Assembly (NCBI GenBank): GCA_964531735.1
Contig: CAZHGD010000088.1
Location: 1-29,879 of the forward strand
Origin: CAZHGD01 sp964531735
GTDB lineage: Bacteria > Armatimonadota > UBA10988
Direction: 5' to 3'
DNA length: 29,879 nucleotides
Part shown: piece by piece, positions 21,321-29,518 of the stretch
Position numbering within the stretch: position 1 is the first letter of the stretch
How the letters are laid out: every line of letters begins with the position of its first letter
The notes under the pieces: generated by a model
The model's database searches: none
Seen by the model: only the letters and a program-made list of their open reading frames with translations
What the model was told of the DNA's origin: nothing
Position numbers and translations under genes: made by a program

Positions 21321-24283
21321 ATGTGTCGTCTGCTGCCTGTCTGCTGCCTGCTGCTCGTGCTGCCGGTGCCGCCGGTCGCGGCCGATCCGGTCGGACTGTC
21401 GGCTCACCGCCTGACTGAGCTGGCCCGCCTGCGCACCGGTACCGCCCACTTGGCCAGCAGCGCCGACCCGTCCGGCGGCAACGACGACCGCGGACACTAC
21501 CGGCGCGTCGACGGCCGCGAGGCCGTGCTCATGGAGGCGTCGGGTCCGGGCCAGATCACGCGCCTCTGGAGCGCCAACCCGGCGGGCCGCCTGCGCCTCA
21601 CGCTGGACGGCGCCGCCCAGCCCACCCTCGACCTCGACTTCGCCGATCTGGCCCGCGTGACCGGCGAGACGCCGCGCGTGAGCGGCTATGTCTCGGCCGC
21701 CGGCGGCGGGGTCTCGTGCTGGTATCCGATGCCGTTCGCCAGATCGGCCAAGGTCAGCGTCGAGGGCGCTGACCAGTTGTACTACCAGGTCGACTACACC
21801 ACCTTCGCCGCCGGCACCGCGGTCACCACGTTCGCGCCCGGCCCGCCGACCTCGGCACCGGCGGGCGCGGCGGCACCGACCGGCGCGCCCCGCACAGTCA
21901 GCGTGCCGGCCGGCGGCCACGCCAACCTGTTCGACGTGCCGGGTCCGGACACCATCACACGGCTGGTCCTCACCATCGCGCCGTGTCACTGGCCGGTGCT
22001 GCGGCAGTTGCGGCTGCAACTCGCCTGGGACGGTCAGGCGCCCAGCGTCGAGGTGCCGTTGCTCGACCTGTTCGCCTCGGGCTTCGGCGCCGCCGGTTTC
22101 ACCAGTGCGCCGATGACCGTACGCCGCTGGGACACCTTCCAGCTCGACTTCCCCCTGCCCTTTGCTCGGAGCGCTCGCGCCACACTGGTCAACCGCGGCG
22201 ACGCGGCGGTCACCGCCACCGCCGCGCTGGCCTTGAGCGGGCAGCGGTCTGAGGACGCCGGCTACTTCCACGCCGCCTGGCACAGCGCCGCGACCGTGGC
22301 CGGCGAGCCACATGCCGTGCTGGACGTCACTGGCCGCGGACACTATGTCGGCACCAGCGTGGCGCTGCAAGGCGACGACGGGCTGGCGTACCTGGAGGGT
22401 GACGAAACCATCACCGTCGACGACGCAGAGTCGCTGCGGGGCACCGGCACCGAGGACTACTTCGACAGCGCCTGGTACTTCCGCCGCGGGCCGTTCGCCA
22501 ACCCGTCGGCCGGCGCGCCACTGCTGCTGTGTGGCAAGGCCGCCTTGGCCGCCTACCGCTGGCACGTGGCCGACTGCATCCCCTTCCGCCGGCACGTGCA
22601 AGTGGCCCTGGAACACGGCGGCCGCAACGACGCCGCCGGCGCCACCTATCGCAGCGTGGCCTACTGGTACGGCAGCGAACCGCAGGCCGTGGCGGCCGCC
22701 GAGACGCCGCCGGAGCCACCGGCCTGTGCGGACCGGCAGGCCAAAGGCGCCAGCACGGCGTCGCTGGTGACGCTGCTCGAGAGCCTACGGGTCAGCGACG
22801 GCGCGGTGACGGCGCGCGCTGACCGCGCCGCCAGCCTGCGGACCGCTGACGGCCACTACCTGGCCGCGGAACTGGCGGCGGGCGGCTCGCTCGCGGTGCC
22901 GCTCGCAGTGCCGGCGACCGGCCTGTTCGACGTGGTGCTGAAGCTGGTCGCGGGCAGTCTCGGCCAGCAGATGACCGCGCAAGTGGACGACCGGGCACTG
23001 TCGGCGGCCGGCGCGCCGGCGCCGGAGGGCACGGCGCAACTCGCCCTCGGACGCGCCCGGTTGACCAAGGGTGCGCACACCTTGCGCCTGACGGCCGGCG
23101 CGCCGGCGCGGTTCGGCGTCGACACCGTCGAACTGCGCGAGGTGGCCAAGGTCGCCGGCGCCCTCGAAGCCGAGGAGCTGCCGTGCCGCGTGCGCGGCGG
23201 CGGCGCCACGGCGGGCGTGCAACCGTGGACCGAACTGCCGGCCGACGCCGTCCGGTCGGCCCGTGTGGTCGGCGGCGCGGTGCCCGCCGAAGCGGTGTTC
23301 AGCGGCGGGGCGCAGGTGCTGTTCACGCCGAGCCGACCGGGCGACGCGCTGACCGTGTGGTTCACGGTGCCCGAGGACGGCGACTATGGGCTGGCGGCGG
23401 CGTTCACCGCCGCGCCGGAGCAAGCGCGCTATGCCCTGGCGCTTGACGGCGCAGCGGTACCGCTGCCGCCGAGCGCCGAGCTGCCCGCGCAGACGACCGT
23501 TGGCCAGCGCGTGCCACTGGGCACCCACCGGCTGCGCAGCCGTCGCCCGCACCGGCTGACCGTCCGCGCGACGACCGTCGGCCGCCCCATCGGGCTGGAC
23601 TACCTGCTGGTGCTGCCGGCCAAGCGCGGCCACGAGGCCGAGCTGATGCCGATCGCCGAAGCCCTGTCGCCGGCGACGGTCAAGGAGCGCTTCGGCGCCG
23701 AGCCGCGCTGNNNNNNNNNNNNNNNNNNNNNNNNNNNNNNNNNNNNNNNNNNNNNNNNNNNNNNNNNNNNNNNNNNNNNNNNNNNNNNNNNNNNNNNNNN
23801 NNNNNNNNNNCCGAAGCCCTGTCGCCGGCGACGGTCAAGGAGCGCTTCGGCGCCGAGCCGCGCTGGTCCGGCGGCGCCTACGTGCGCTTCGCGGGCGGCC
23901 ACCCGGGCCAGCGCGCCGGGCTCTGCTTCTGGGCGCCGCGGTCAGGTCGCTACCGGCTGACCCTCAAGGAAGCCAAGGTGCCCGGCGGCCAGGCGTGCCG
24001 CGTCTACCTGGCGGACCGGCTCCGTGGCACCATCGACTGCTCTGCGCCGGGCGAGGCCCTCGGACGTGGTCTCGCCTTCGAGGCGTCGCTGCGCCGCGGC
24101 AGGCACCCTCTGACCGTGCAGACCGCGGCCGAGCAGGCGGCCGAGGGAGCCACCACCATCGCCCTGGACGTGCTGGATATGGAATACCTGGGCCCGTCGC
24201 TGCGGACGCTGCCGTGGGGCTATCTGGGCTGTGGGCTGTTGGCTCTGCTGGTCGTCGTCACGCGCTGCCGCCGGAGGCGGTGA
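21321..24283 (+). CDS. DUF2961/GH172-like secreted glycosidase with C-terminal membrane anchor (interrupted by assembly gap)
   Basis: One gene split by a scaffold gap. Up to 23710 it is read in the frame of ATG 21321; after the gap it continues in another frame to TGA 24283. Removing 100 Ns plus one copy of the duplicated 55 bases (155 in all) restores a single frame of 935 residues. Residues 1-22 form a signal peptide. The catalytic domain (about 25-460) has the DUF2961 hallmarks 'YLEGDETITVD' (E359) and 'GTGTEDYFDSAWYF' (E378). This family is GH172, acting on fructofuranosides and arabinofuranosides, and these glutamates are the likely catalytic pair. Three beta-sandwich, CBM-like units follow. 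The C-terminus is a transmembrane helix (YLGCGLLALLVVVTRC) with an Arg tail, so the enzyme is probably displayed outside the membrane. mqnA starts four bases after the stop. Confidence 0.8.
23656..23710 (+). repeat. 55-bp direct duplication, copy 1 (before gap)
   Basis: These 55 bases are identical to 23811-23865 and directly border the N-run. Both encode the same residues ('EALSPATVKERFGAEPR'). Exact 55-base contig-end overlaps are typical of a de Bruijn assembler with k=55 whose contigs were joined by paired reads without merging. Confidence 0.9.
23711..23810. other. 100-N scaffold gap (artefactual)
   Basis: Exactly 100 Ns, a default filler length. Because the flanking 55 bases are identical, the true sequence probably has no gap here, and the insertion only breaks the GH172-like reading frame. 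Confidence 0.95.
23811..23865 (+). repeat. 55-bp direct duplication, copy 2 (after gap)
   Basis: An exact copy of 23656-23710. Merging the two copies restores an unbroken reading frame through to 24283, which supports an assembly artefact rather than a biological repeat. Confidence 0.9.
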
Positions 24284-24287
24284 ACTC

Positions 24288-25067
24288 ATGTCGTTCCGCA
24301 TCGGGGTCGTCGCCTATCTGAACGCCAAGCCGCTGACCTGGGCCATCGAGCGCGGTGAGATCGCGGGCGCTGAGCCGGTCCCGGCGGTGCCGTCGGAGCT
24401 GGCGCGGCAGCTCCTCGCGGGCGAACTCGACGCGGCGATCGTGTCGTCGGTGCTGCCGCTGCGCGAGCCACGACTGGCGGTCCTCGGCGAGTGCGGCTGC
24501 ATCGCCGCCGACGGTCCGGTGCAGAGCGTGCTGCTGTTCACGCGGGTCCATGTGGAGCAGATCCGCAGCGTGTCGCTCGACCGCAGCTCGCTGGCGTCGG
24601 TGGCGCTGACCCGCGTGTTGCTGGAGCGGCGCTACGGTCTGCGGCCGGTATACCGCACGGCCGCGCCGGAGCTGCACGCCATGCTGGCCGAGTCCGATGC
24701 CGCGCTGATCATCGGCGACCCGGGCCTGGCCCAGTACACGCGCGGACGGCAGGCCGACGCGGCCTACGACGTGCTCGATCTCGGCCGCCTGTGGCGCGAG
24801 TGGACCGGCCTGCCGTTCGTGTTCGCGCTGTGGGTGGCCGCGCCGCGGGTCGACCGCACGGCGCTCAGCGGTGTGCTGCGGCAGGCGCTGGTGGCCTCGC
24901 AGGCCCGGGTGGCCGAAATCGCCGCCGCCGAATCGGCGCGGCTGGCCCTGCCGGAGGAGGTCTGCCGGCATTACCTCGAACACATCGTGCGGTACGAGTT
25001 CGGCGAGCGGGAGCAGCGCGGCTGGCAGCGGTTCGGCGAGCTGGTGCGGGAGTTGGATGACCTATGA
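24288..25067 (+). CDS. mqnA: Chorismate dehydratase MqnA (futalosine menaquinone pathway)
   Basis: A 259-residue cytoplasmic enzyme that converts chorismate to 3-[(1-carboxyvinyl)oxy]benzoate, the first step of the futalosine route to menaquinone. ATG 24288 follows GGAGG (24273-24277) by ten bases, inside the end of the GH172 gene. The N-terminus 'RIGVVAYLNAKPLTW' is the MqnA signature (V-x-YLN-x-x-PL). The body has the two-lobed periplasmic-binding-protein-like fold with 'ELARQLLAGELDAAIVSS' and 'SDAALIIGDPGLAQY', and ends 'GLPFVFALWVA...', typical of the family. Its stop overlaps the start of the nucleoside phosphorylase (ATGA). mqnB, C, D and E are not in the window. Confidence 0.92.
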   Translation: MSFRIGVVAYLNAKPLTWAIERGEIAGAEPVPAVPSELARQLLAGELDAAIVSSVLPLREPRLAVLGECGCIAADGPVQSVLLFTRVHVEQIRSVSLDRSSLASVALTRVLLERRYGLRPVYRTAAPELHAMLAESDAALIIGDPGLAQYTRGRQADAAYDVLDLGRLWREWTGLPFVFALWVAAPRVDRTALSGVLRQALVASQARVAEIAAAESARLALPEEVCRHYLEHIVRYEFGEREQRGWQRFGELVRELDDL

Positions 25068-25870
25068 GCGTCGCGTTCATCGGCGGCACCGGGCTGTACC
25101 GCCTGGCCGGCCTGGAGTTGGAGCCGCGCCGCGTGGAGACCCGCTATGGTACGGTCACCGTGTCGGTGGGCGCCGTCGGTGCGACCGAGGTGGTCTTCCT
25201 GGCGCGCCACGGCGGCGGCCATGAGACGCCACCGCACGCGGTCAACTACCGCGCCAACCTCGCCGCCCTCAAGGCCCTGGGGGTGACGCGCGTCATCGCC
25301 AGTTCGGCGGTGGGTACGCTCTCCGCTGACCTGCCCCCGGGCAGTCTGGCGCTGCTGACCGACTTCATCGATCACACCTCCGGCCGCCCGCGCACCTTCT
25401 TCGAGGACGCGGTGGTCCACCTCGACTACACCAGTCCCTATTGCCCGCAGCTCCGCGCCGGGCTGACCCGGGCCGCCGCCGCCGCCGAGGTGGCGCTGCT
25501 GCCGTCGGCGGTGTATGTGTGCACCAACGGCCCGCGGTTCGAGACCCCGGCGGAGATCCGGATGTTCCGGCAATGGGGCGCCGAAGTGGTCGGCATGACC
25601 AGCGTGCCCGAGGTGGTCCTGGCGCGCGAGGCCGAACTGTGCTACGCCGCGGTGGCGATCGCCACCAACGATGCCGCCGGCGTCACCGGGCACACCCTGA
25701 CGCACGGTGAGGTCGAAGAGATGATGGCCGCGCGCGTGCGCGACCTGGCCCGGCTGTTCACCGCCTACCTGGCCGCTGAGGCCGACGCCGACTGCCGCTG
25801 CCGGCACGCGCTGGACGAGTACCGCCAACGCACCGGCCGCGCGGACTTCGGTGTCGTGCCCGCCGCCTGA
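25064..25870 (+). CDS. MTAP/PNP-family nucleoside phosphorylase, 6-oxopurine type (MTIP-like)
   Basis: A 268-residue enzyme whose ATG overlaps the mqnA stop by four bases. Motifs of the methylthioadenosine phosphorylase branch are clear: GGTGLY (7-12), phosphate-binding 'RHGGGHETPPHAVNYRAN' (48-65), 'NGPRFETPAEIRMFRQWGAE' (155-174) and 'GMTSVPEVVLAREAELCY' (177-194). At the base-recognition loop human MTAP has D220 and D222, which read the 6-amino group. Here the loop is N202-D203-A204, the Asn/Ala pattern found in Pseudomonas methylthioinosine phosphorylase, so a 6-oxopurine substrate (methylthioinosine, deoxyinosine, inosine) is more likely than adenine nucleosides. The tight link to mqnA suggests a role in recycling nucleosides from the menaquinone pathway or other radical-SAM reactions. 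General purine salvage is the alternative. Confidence 0.82.
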   Translation: MSVAFIGGTGLYRLAGLELEPRRVETRYGTVTVSVGAVGATEVVFLARHGGGHETPPHAVNYRANLAALKALGVTRVIASSAVGTLSADLPPGSLALLTDFIDHTSGRPRTFFEDAVVHLDYTSPYCPQLRAGLTRAAAAAEVALLPSAVYVCTNGPRFETPAEIRMFRQWGAEVVGMTSVPEVVLAREAELCYAAVAIATNDAAGVTGHTLTHGEVEEMMAARVRDLARLFTAYLAAEADADCRCRHALDEYRQRTGRADFGVVPAA

Positions 25871-25890
25871 TGCCCCCGAGGAGCCCCGAC

Positions 25891-26928
25891 ATGCAGCAGG
25901 CCCGTCTGGCGATCATCGGTCTCGGCCGCATGGCTTCGACCATCGATGACGAGGTCATCGGCTATCCGGGCGTCGTCCTGCCCTACAGTCTCGCCGCCAC
26001 CTGCGCGGTCAGCGACCGCGTCGAGGTCGTGGCCGGCTGCGACCTGGTGCCCGAGAAGCGCGCGGCGTTCGGGCAGCGCTGGGGCGTGAAGGCGCTCTAC
26101 GAGGACTACGCCGCGATGATCGCGGCCGAGCAGCCCGACCTGGTGGCCATCTGCACGCGCGCGGAGAACCACGCTGAGCTGTGCTGCGGCGTGGCCGCGC
26201 TGCGGCCGCAGGGCATCTACTGCGAGAAGGCCATCGCCTGCAGTTGCGCCGAAGCCGACGCGGTGCTCGCGGCCGTGGGCGACATCCCGTTCGCCACCGG
26301 CGTGCTGCGCCGTTACGACCCGCGCTACGAGGTCGTGCGCCAGGCCATCGCGGCGGGCGACATCGGCCAGCCGCAGGTGGCCATACACTACGCCGGCGCA
26401 AGCCTGCTGCACGGGCACGTACACAGCATCGACACCTTGCTCTACCTGCTGGGTGACCCACGGATCGCGCGGATCCGCGGCGAGCTCTGCCCGCGCACCA
26501 CCGCGATCGAGCACAACCGTCTGGACCATGACCCAGCGGCGGTCTACGAGTTCGAGACCGACGGCGGCGTGCGCTGCGCCACGCACCCGGCCGGCAACTG
26601 GGAATTCGAGGTGATCGGCACCGAGGGCACCGTGCGCTCGATGAACAACGGCGCCGACGCGCTGCTGCGGCGCAAGGTGATGGTGACCGAGCAGCACCAC
26701 ACCATCGCTCCGGCGCCACTGCCCGCACCGCCGCCACGGTCGGCCACGCTGGTGCTGCTGGAGGAACTGGCCACCGCCGCCCTGACCGGCGGCCGCACGC
26801 GCGAGGGCGTGGGCCGGGCGCATCACGCCACCGAAGCCTGCCTGGCCGTGGCCGAATCGCACCGTGCCGGCGGAGCGTGGCTCGAGCTGCCCTTGACTTC
26901 GCGCGAGCTCTACGTCTACCACATCTAA
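25891..26928 (+). CDS. Gfo/Idh/MocA-family NAD(P)-dependent oxidoreductase
   Basis: A 345-residue protein. ATG 25891 is chosen because GAGGAG (25878-25883) lies seven bases upstream; the ATG at 25870 overlaps the preceding stop but has no ribosome site. The N-terminal Rossmann fold has 'LAIIGLGRMAS' (G10-x-G12) and an unusual extended loop before 'VEVVAGCDLVPEKRAAF'. The family EKP motif is present as 'YCEKAIA' with catalytic K113, and the active-site 'HSIDTLLYLLGD' supplies H178 and D181. Members oxidise or reduce sugars, inositols and related polyols; the substrate cannot be named from sequence alone. It is in the middle of the plus-strand run, 20 bases after the phosphorylase. Confidence 0.82.
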   Translation: MQQARLAIIGLGRMASTIDDEVIGYPGVVLPYSLAATCAVSDRVEVVAGCDLVPEKRAAFGQRWGVKALYEDYAAMIAAEQPDLVAICTRAENHAELCCGVAALRPQGIYCEKAIACSCAEADAVLAAVGDIPFATGVLRRYDPRYEVVRQAIAAGDIGQPQVAIHYAGASLLHGHVHSIDTLLYLLGDPRIARIRGELCPRTTAIEHNRLDHDPAAVYEFETDGGVRCATHPAGNWEFEVIGTEGTVRSMNNGADALLRRKVMVTEQHHTIAPAPLPAPPPRSATLVLLEELATAALTGGRTREGVGRAHHATEACLAVAESHRAGGAWLELPLTSRELYVYHI

Positions 26929-26961
26929 AGGGCGTGCCGTGCGGCGCCCCGAGGTGCGCGA

Positions 26962-27450
26962 ATGGACCTGTACTTCCTCCGCCACGGCATCGCCGAAGAT
27001 GACGCGCCCACCGACGAGGAGCGGCAACTGACCGCCGAAGGCCGCGACAAATGCCGCGCGGCGGCCAGCGGCCTGGCCGCGCTGGACGTCGCCTTCACCC
27101 ACGTCTGGACCAGCCCGCTCATCCGCGCGCGGGAGACCGCCGCGCTGGTGCTGCCGCAGCAGCCCGCCGAAGTGCACGGCGTGCTGGCCAACCAGGGCCC
27201 GCGCGCGCTCCTGGCCGAACTCGCCAAGCTGCCGGCCAACGCCGTCGTGTTGCTGGTCGGCCATGAGCCGCAGTTCAGCGAGACCATCGGGGCGCTGCTC
27301 GGCATCGAGTCGCCCGCCGGTGCGATCGAGATGAAGAAGGCCGGCCTGGCGATGGTCAGCGCCGACCTGCGTTCGTGGACCGCGGGCAGCGCCCGACTGG
27401 GCTTCCTGTTGACGCCGAAGCAGCTCCGCGCGCTGGGTGGCGAGTCATGA
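26962..27450 (+). CDS. sixA: SixA-type phosphohistidine phosphatase
   Basis: A 162-residue protein of the histidine phosphatase superfamily, matching the short SixA length of about 160. It has catalytic R7-H8-G9 in 'DLYFLRHGIAE', 'WTSPLIRARETA' (49-60) with the second Arg, and H101 in 'LLVGHEPQ'. SixA removes phosphate from histidine in Hpt domains or PTS proteins in the cytoplasm. GAGGTG (26951-26956) precedes ATG 26962 by five bases. Its stop overlaps the next start as ATGA, so it is probably translated together with the pseudopilin, although no functional link is obvious. A different small-molecule phosphatase role is possible. Confidence 0.8.
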   Translation: MDLYFLRHGIAEDDAPTDEERQLTAEGRDKCRAAASGLAALDVAFTHVWTSPLIRARETAALVLPQQPAEVHGVLANQGPRALLAELAKLPANAVVLLVGHEPQFSETIGALLGIESPAGAIEMKKAGLAMVSADLRSWTAGSARLGFLLTPKQLRALGGES

Positions 27451-28079
27451 ACCGCCGCGGCGGCTTCACCTTGGTCGAGCTGCTCGTGGTCATCGCCATC
27501 CTGGCCATCCTGGCGGCACTGCTGTTCCCGGTGTTCGCCAAGGCCCGCGAGCGCGCCCGCGTGACCGCCTGCGCGTCCAACCTCCGCCAGCTCGGCCAGG
27601 CGGCCGTGCTCTACTGCGACGACTACGACCAGCGTTTCCCGCTGGCCGCCGACTGGGCCGACCGCTACCACCCCGAGATCTGGGCCGGCAAGCCGGCCTA
27701 TGCCGCCTTGCTGGCCAACCTCACCTACCTGACCGACGCGCTCGACCCGTATCTGCGGAACCGGCAGATCTGGCAGTGTCCGTCCGACAGCGGCGTCGGC
27801 TACGAGCCGCTGGCCTCCATCAACGCCAACGTCGCCAGCGCCTATCGGGCCTACGGCATGAGCTACAGCTACCGCACCGAGCTGGCCTTCCTGGGCTATG
27901 GCCCGGCCGACCCGCGCGACCCGTCCACCGCGAACCTGCTTAACGACCTCGACGGCGCCTGGCACTACGGCGACCGCGGACGGTACGGCACCTACCGCTA
28001 CAACGTGTGGTTCGTGGACGGGCACGTGAAGATGCAGACCTACGGCCAGGTCTATGACCTCTGGTCGACGCCGCCTTAG
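27447..28079 (+). CDS. Type IV prepilin-like / DUF1559-related pseudopilin
   Basis: A 210-residue protein starting at ATG 27447 in a four-base overlap with sixA. The N-terminus 'MNRRGGFTLVELLVVIAIL' is a textbook class III signal: prepilin peptidase would cut between G6 and F7, methylate F7 and leave E11 (position five of the mature protein). The hydrophobic helix is followed by 'FPVFAKARERARVTACASN', the form common in Armatimonadota. The C-terminal motif reads 'RYNVWFVDGHVKMQ', but the histidine nine residues before Asp-Gly in strict H-X9-DG proteins is replaced by Gly. It is probably assembled in or transported by a type II/IV pilus-like machine. Its stop overlaps that of the convergent ceramidase-like gene. 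Confidence 0.85.
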   Translation: MNRRGGFTLVELLVVIAILAILAALLFPVFAKARERARVTACASNLRQLGQAAVLYCDDYDQRFPLAADWADRYHPEIWAGKPAYAALLANLTYLTDALDPYLRNRQIWQCPSDSGVGYEPLASINANVASAYRAYGMSYSYRTELAFLGYGPADPRDPSTANLLNDLDGAWHYGDRGRYGTYRYNVWFVDGHVKMQTYGQVYDLWSTPP

Positions 28080-29371
28080 CCGCTGGCCGCGCCCACCGGC
28101 TCGCGCAGTTGCTCCAGGGCGGTCAGCGACGCCTCGCAGAGCAGGTCGCCCACGTCCGGCCGGTATGGGTAGTAATCGTAGATCCGGGGCACCACCACCG
28201 CGGCGTAGCCGCGCCGGTCGAACTCCGCGCGGTCGGGCACGTGGCCGATGCCGTCATTGGCATAGCCCACCACCAGCGTCTGCGCAAAGTCGGACAGGTG
28301 CCGAATGCGCTGGCCGAACACCGTGAACACCTCGCCCCCACTGGCCACCAGGGCCACCTCGGCCGACAGGCGCAGGGCCTGCACTTCGGTGACGCGCACC
28401 GTGGGTGTGTCGCTGTCGAGGCGGGCCAACTCGGCGAACGACCAGTCGAGGTCGAAACGAGCTTGCGCACGCTGCTCGGGTGAGGTGTCGTGCTGCGCCA
28501 GTGCCCGTTCGGCCGCCGCGCGGACCTCGTGGACCACTTCGCGCGGCGTCGGCAGCAGCGGCAGGTGGCAAGGCGCCAGCCGGGCGGCCAGCAACGGGGC
28601 GCCGACGACCTCGGCGCCCGCCAGCGCACGGTCGACGCCGCTCGCGAGTTCGCGAGCCACCTCGGCTGTGGCGCCGGTGTGTCGCAGCGCCGGGTCGATG
28701 TCGCCGGCGGCGCCTTGCAGGTACAGCAGCCCGGCGGACGGGTGCGTCTGCGCCAGGGCGCTGGCCAACGTGCCGACGTAGTCGCGGCTGACCCGGTCGT
28801 ACTCCGGCGGATGGACCACCGGATGACACGCGAAGCCGAGGACCAGGGCCAGCAGGTCATGGCCACCTTCCACGGCGACCACGTCGAGTTCGTCATGCAC
28901 GGGCCCGTTCGAGGCCGCGCGGTTGACGGCGACGCCGCGGACGCGAGTCCGGCCGCGTAGCAGCGACGCCGGCTCGAGGCGGGCCTCGGCCAGTTCCACC
29001 GCGCGGGCGATGTGGCGCGGCAGCAACGCGTCGTAGACCGGCGCCATGGCGCCCCAGCCGCGCGCGAACAGAGTCGCCGGGCCGCTGTGCGTGTGTGTGC
29101 AGGCCAGCAACACCTGGCTCGGCGCGAGCGTCGTGCGGTAGGCGACCGTCTCGCGCGTGCGGGCGGCGAGTTGGGCCGGGATGGTCAGCAGGTCGAGCGC
29201 GACCAGGGCCACTTGCTGGTCGCCGTCGCGGAGCACCAGGGCGGTGGCCTGCAGGTCCTCGGCCACCCCGTGTGCGATGCGCTCACGGTAAGGGCCGTAC
29301 CCGGCCAACTCCACCCCCATCGGTGGAGTGATGGGCACTTGCGCGCAGCCGGCCTGCAAGCCCTTCGACAT
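28076..29371 (-). CDS. Neutral/alkaline ceramidase-family protein
   Basis: A 431-residue protein whose ATG 29371 has AGGAAG five bases upstream. Neutral ceramidases hydrolyse the amide bond of ceramide at a zinc site. Family motifs are visible: 'AGCAQVPITPPMG' at the N-terminus, zinc-binding 'CTHTHSGPATL' (91-101), 'GFACHPVV' (179-186), 'LQGAAGDIDP' (218-227), where the usual NPGD-like loop lies, and the late 'GYANDGIGHVPDRAEFDRRGYA'. It lacks a signal peptide and the C-terminal Ig-like domain of secreted ceramidases, so it is shorter and probably cytoplasmic. Many such bacterial members have unknown substrates, so ceramide itself is not assured. The last four bases overlap the convergent pseudopilin stop. 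Confidence 0.8.
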   Translation of the reverse strand: MSKGLQAGCAQVPITPPMGVELAGYGPYRERIAHGVAEDLQATALVLRDGDQQVALVALDLLTIPAQLAARTRETVAYRTTLAPSQVLLACTHTHSGPATLFARGWGAMAPVYDALLPRHIARAVELAEARLEPASLLRGRTRVRGVAVNRAASNGPVHDELDVVAVEGGHDLLALVLGFACHPVVHPPEYDRVSRDYVGTLASALAQTHPSAGLLYLQGAAGDIDPALRHTGATAEVARELASGVDRALAGAEVVGAPLLAARLAPCHLPLLPTPREVVHEVRAAAERALAQHDTSPEQRAQARFDLDWSFAELARLDSDTPTVRVTEVQALRLSAEVALVASGGEVFTVFGQRIRHLSDFAQTLVVGYANDGIGHVPDRAEFDRRGYAAVVVPRIYDYYPYRPDVGDLLCEASLTALEQLREPVGAASG

Positions 29372-29408
29372 GGTTGCTTCCTGGAGGTATTATCGTCTTC
29401 AGGTGGGC

Positions 29409-29428
29409 GGAGCCTTACGCTCGGCTCC
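29409..29428. repeat. Short hairpin in the divergent intergenic region
   Basis: GGAGCC (29409-29414) pairs with GGCTCC (29423-29428) across an eight-base loop TTACGCTC. It lies between two divergent genes, so it is not a terminator of either. It may be a fragment of a dispersed GC-rich repeat or a regulatory structure. Confidence 0.3.
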
Positions 29429-29518
29429 CGCGATTCCGTGGCGGATTTGGCCGCCGGCCATTCGGCCTGCCGTCTGGCCGCGCCGCGGTCGTGCCACCAG
29501 CGGTGGAAAGGAGGGCAT

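Noticed and set aside
23711..24283. A frameshifted pseudogene or separate small gene after the N-run
   Set aside because: Removing the gap and one copy of the exact 55-bp duplication restores a single frame, so the break is an assembly artefact.
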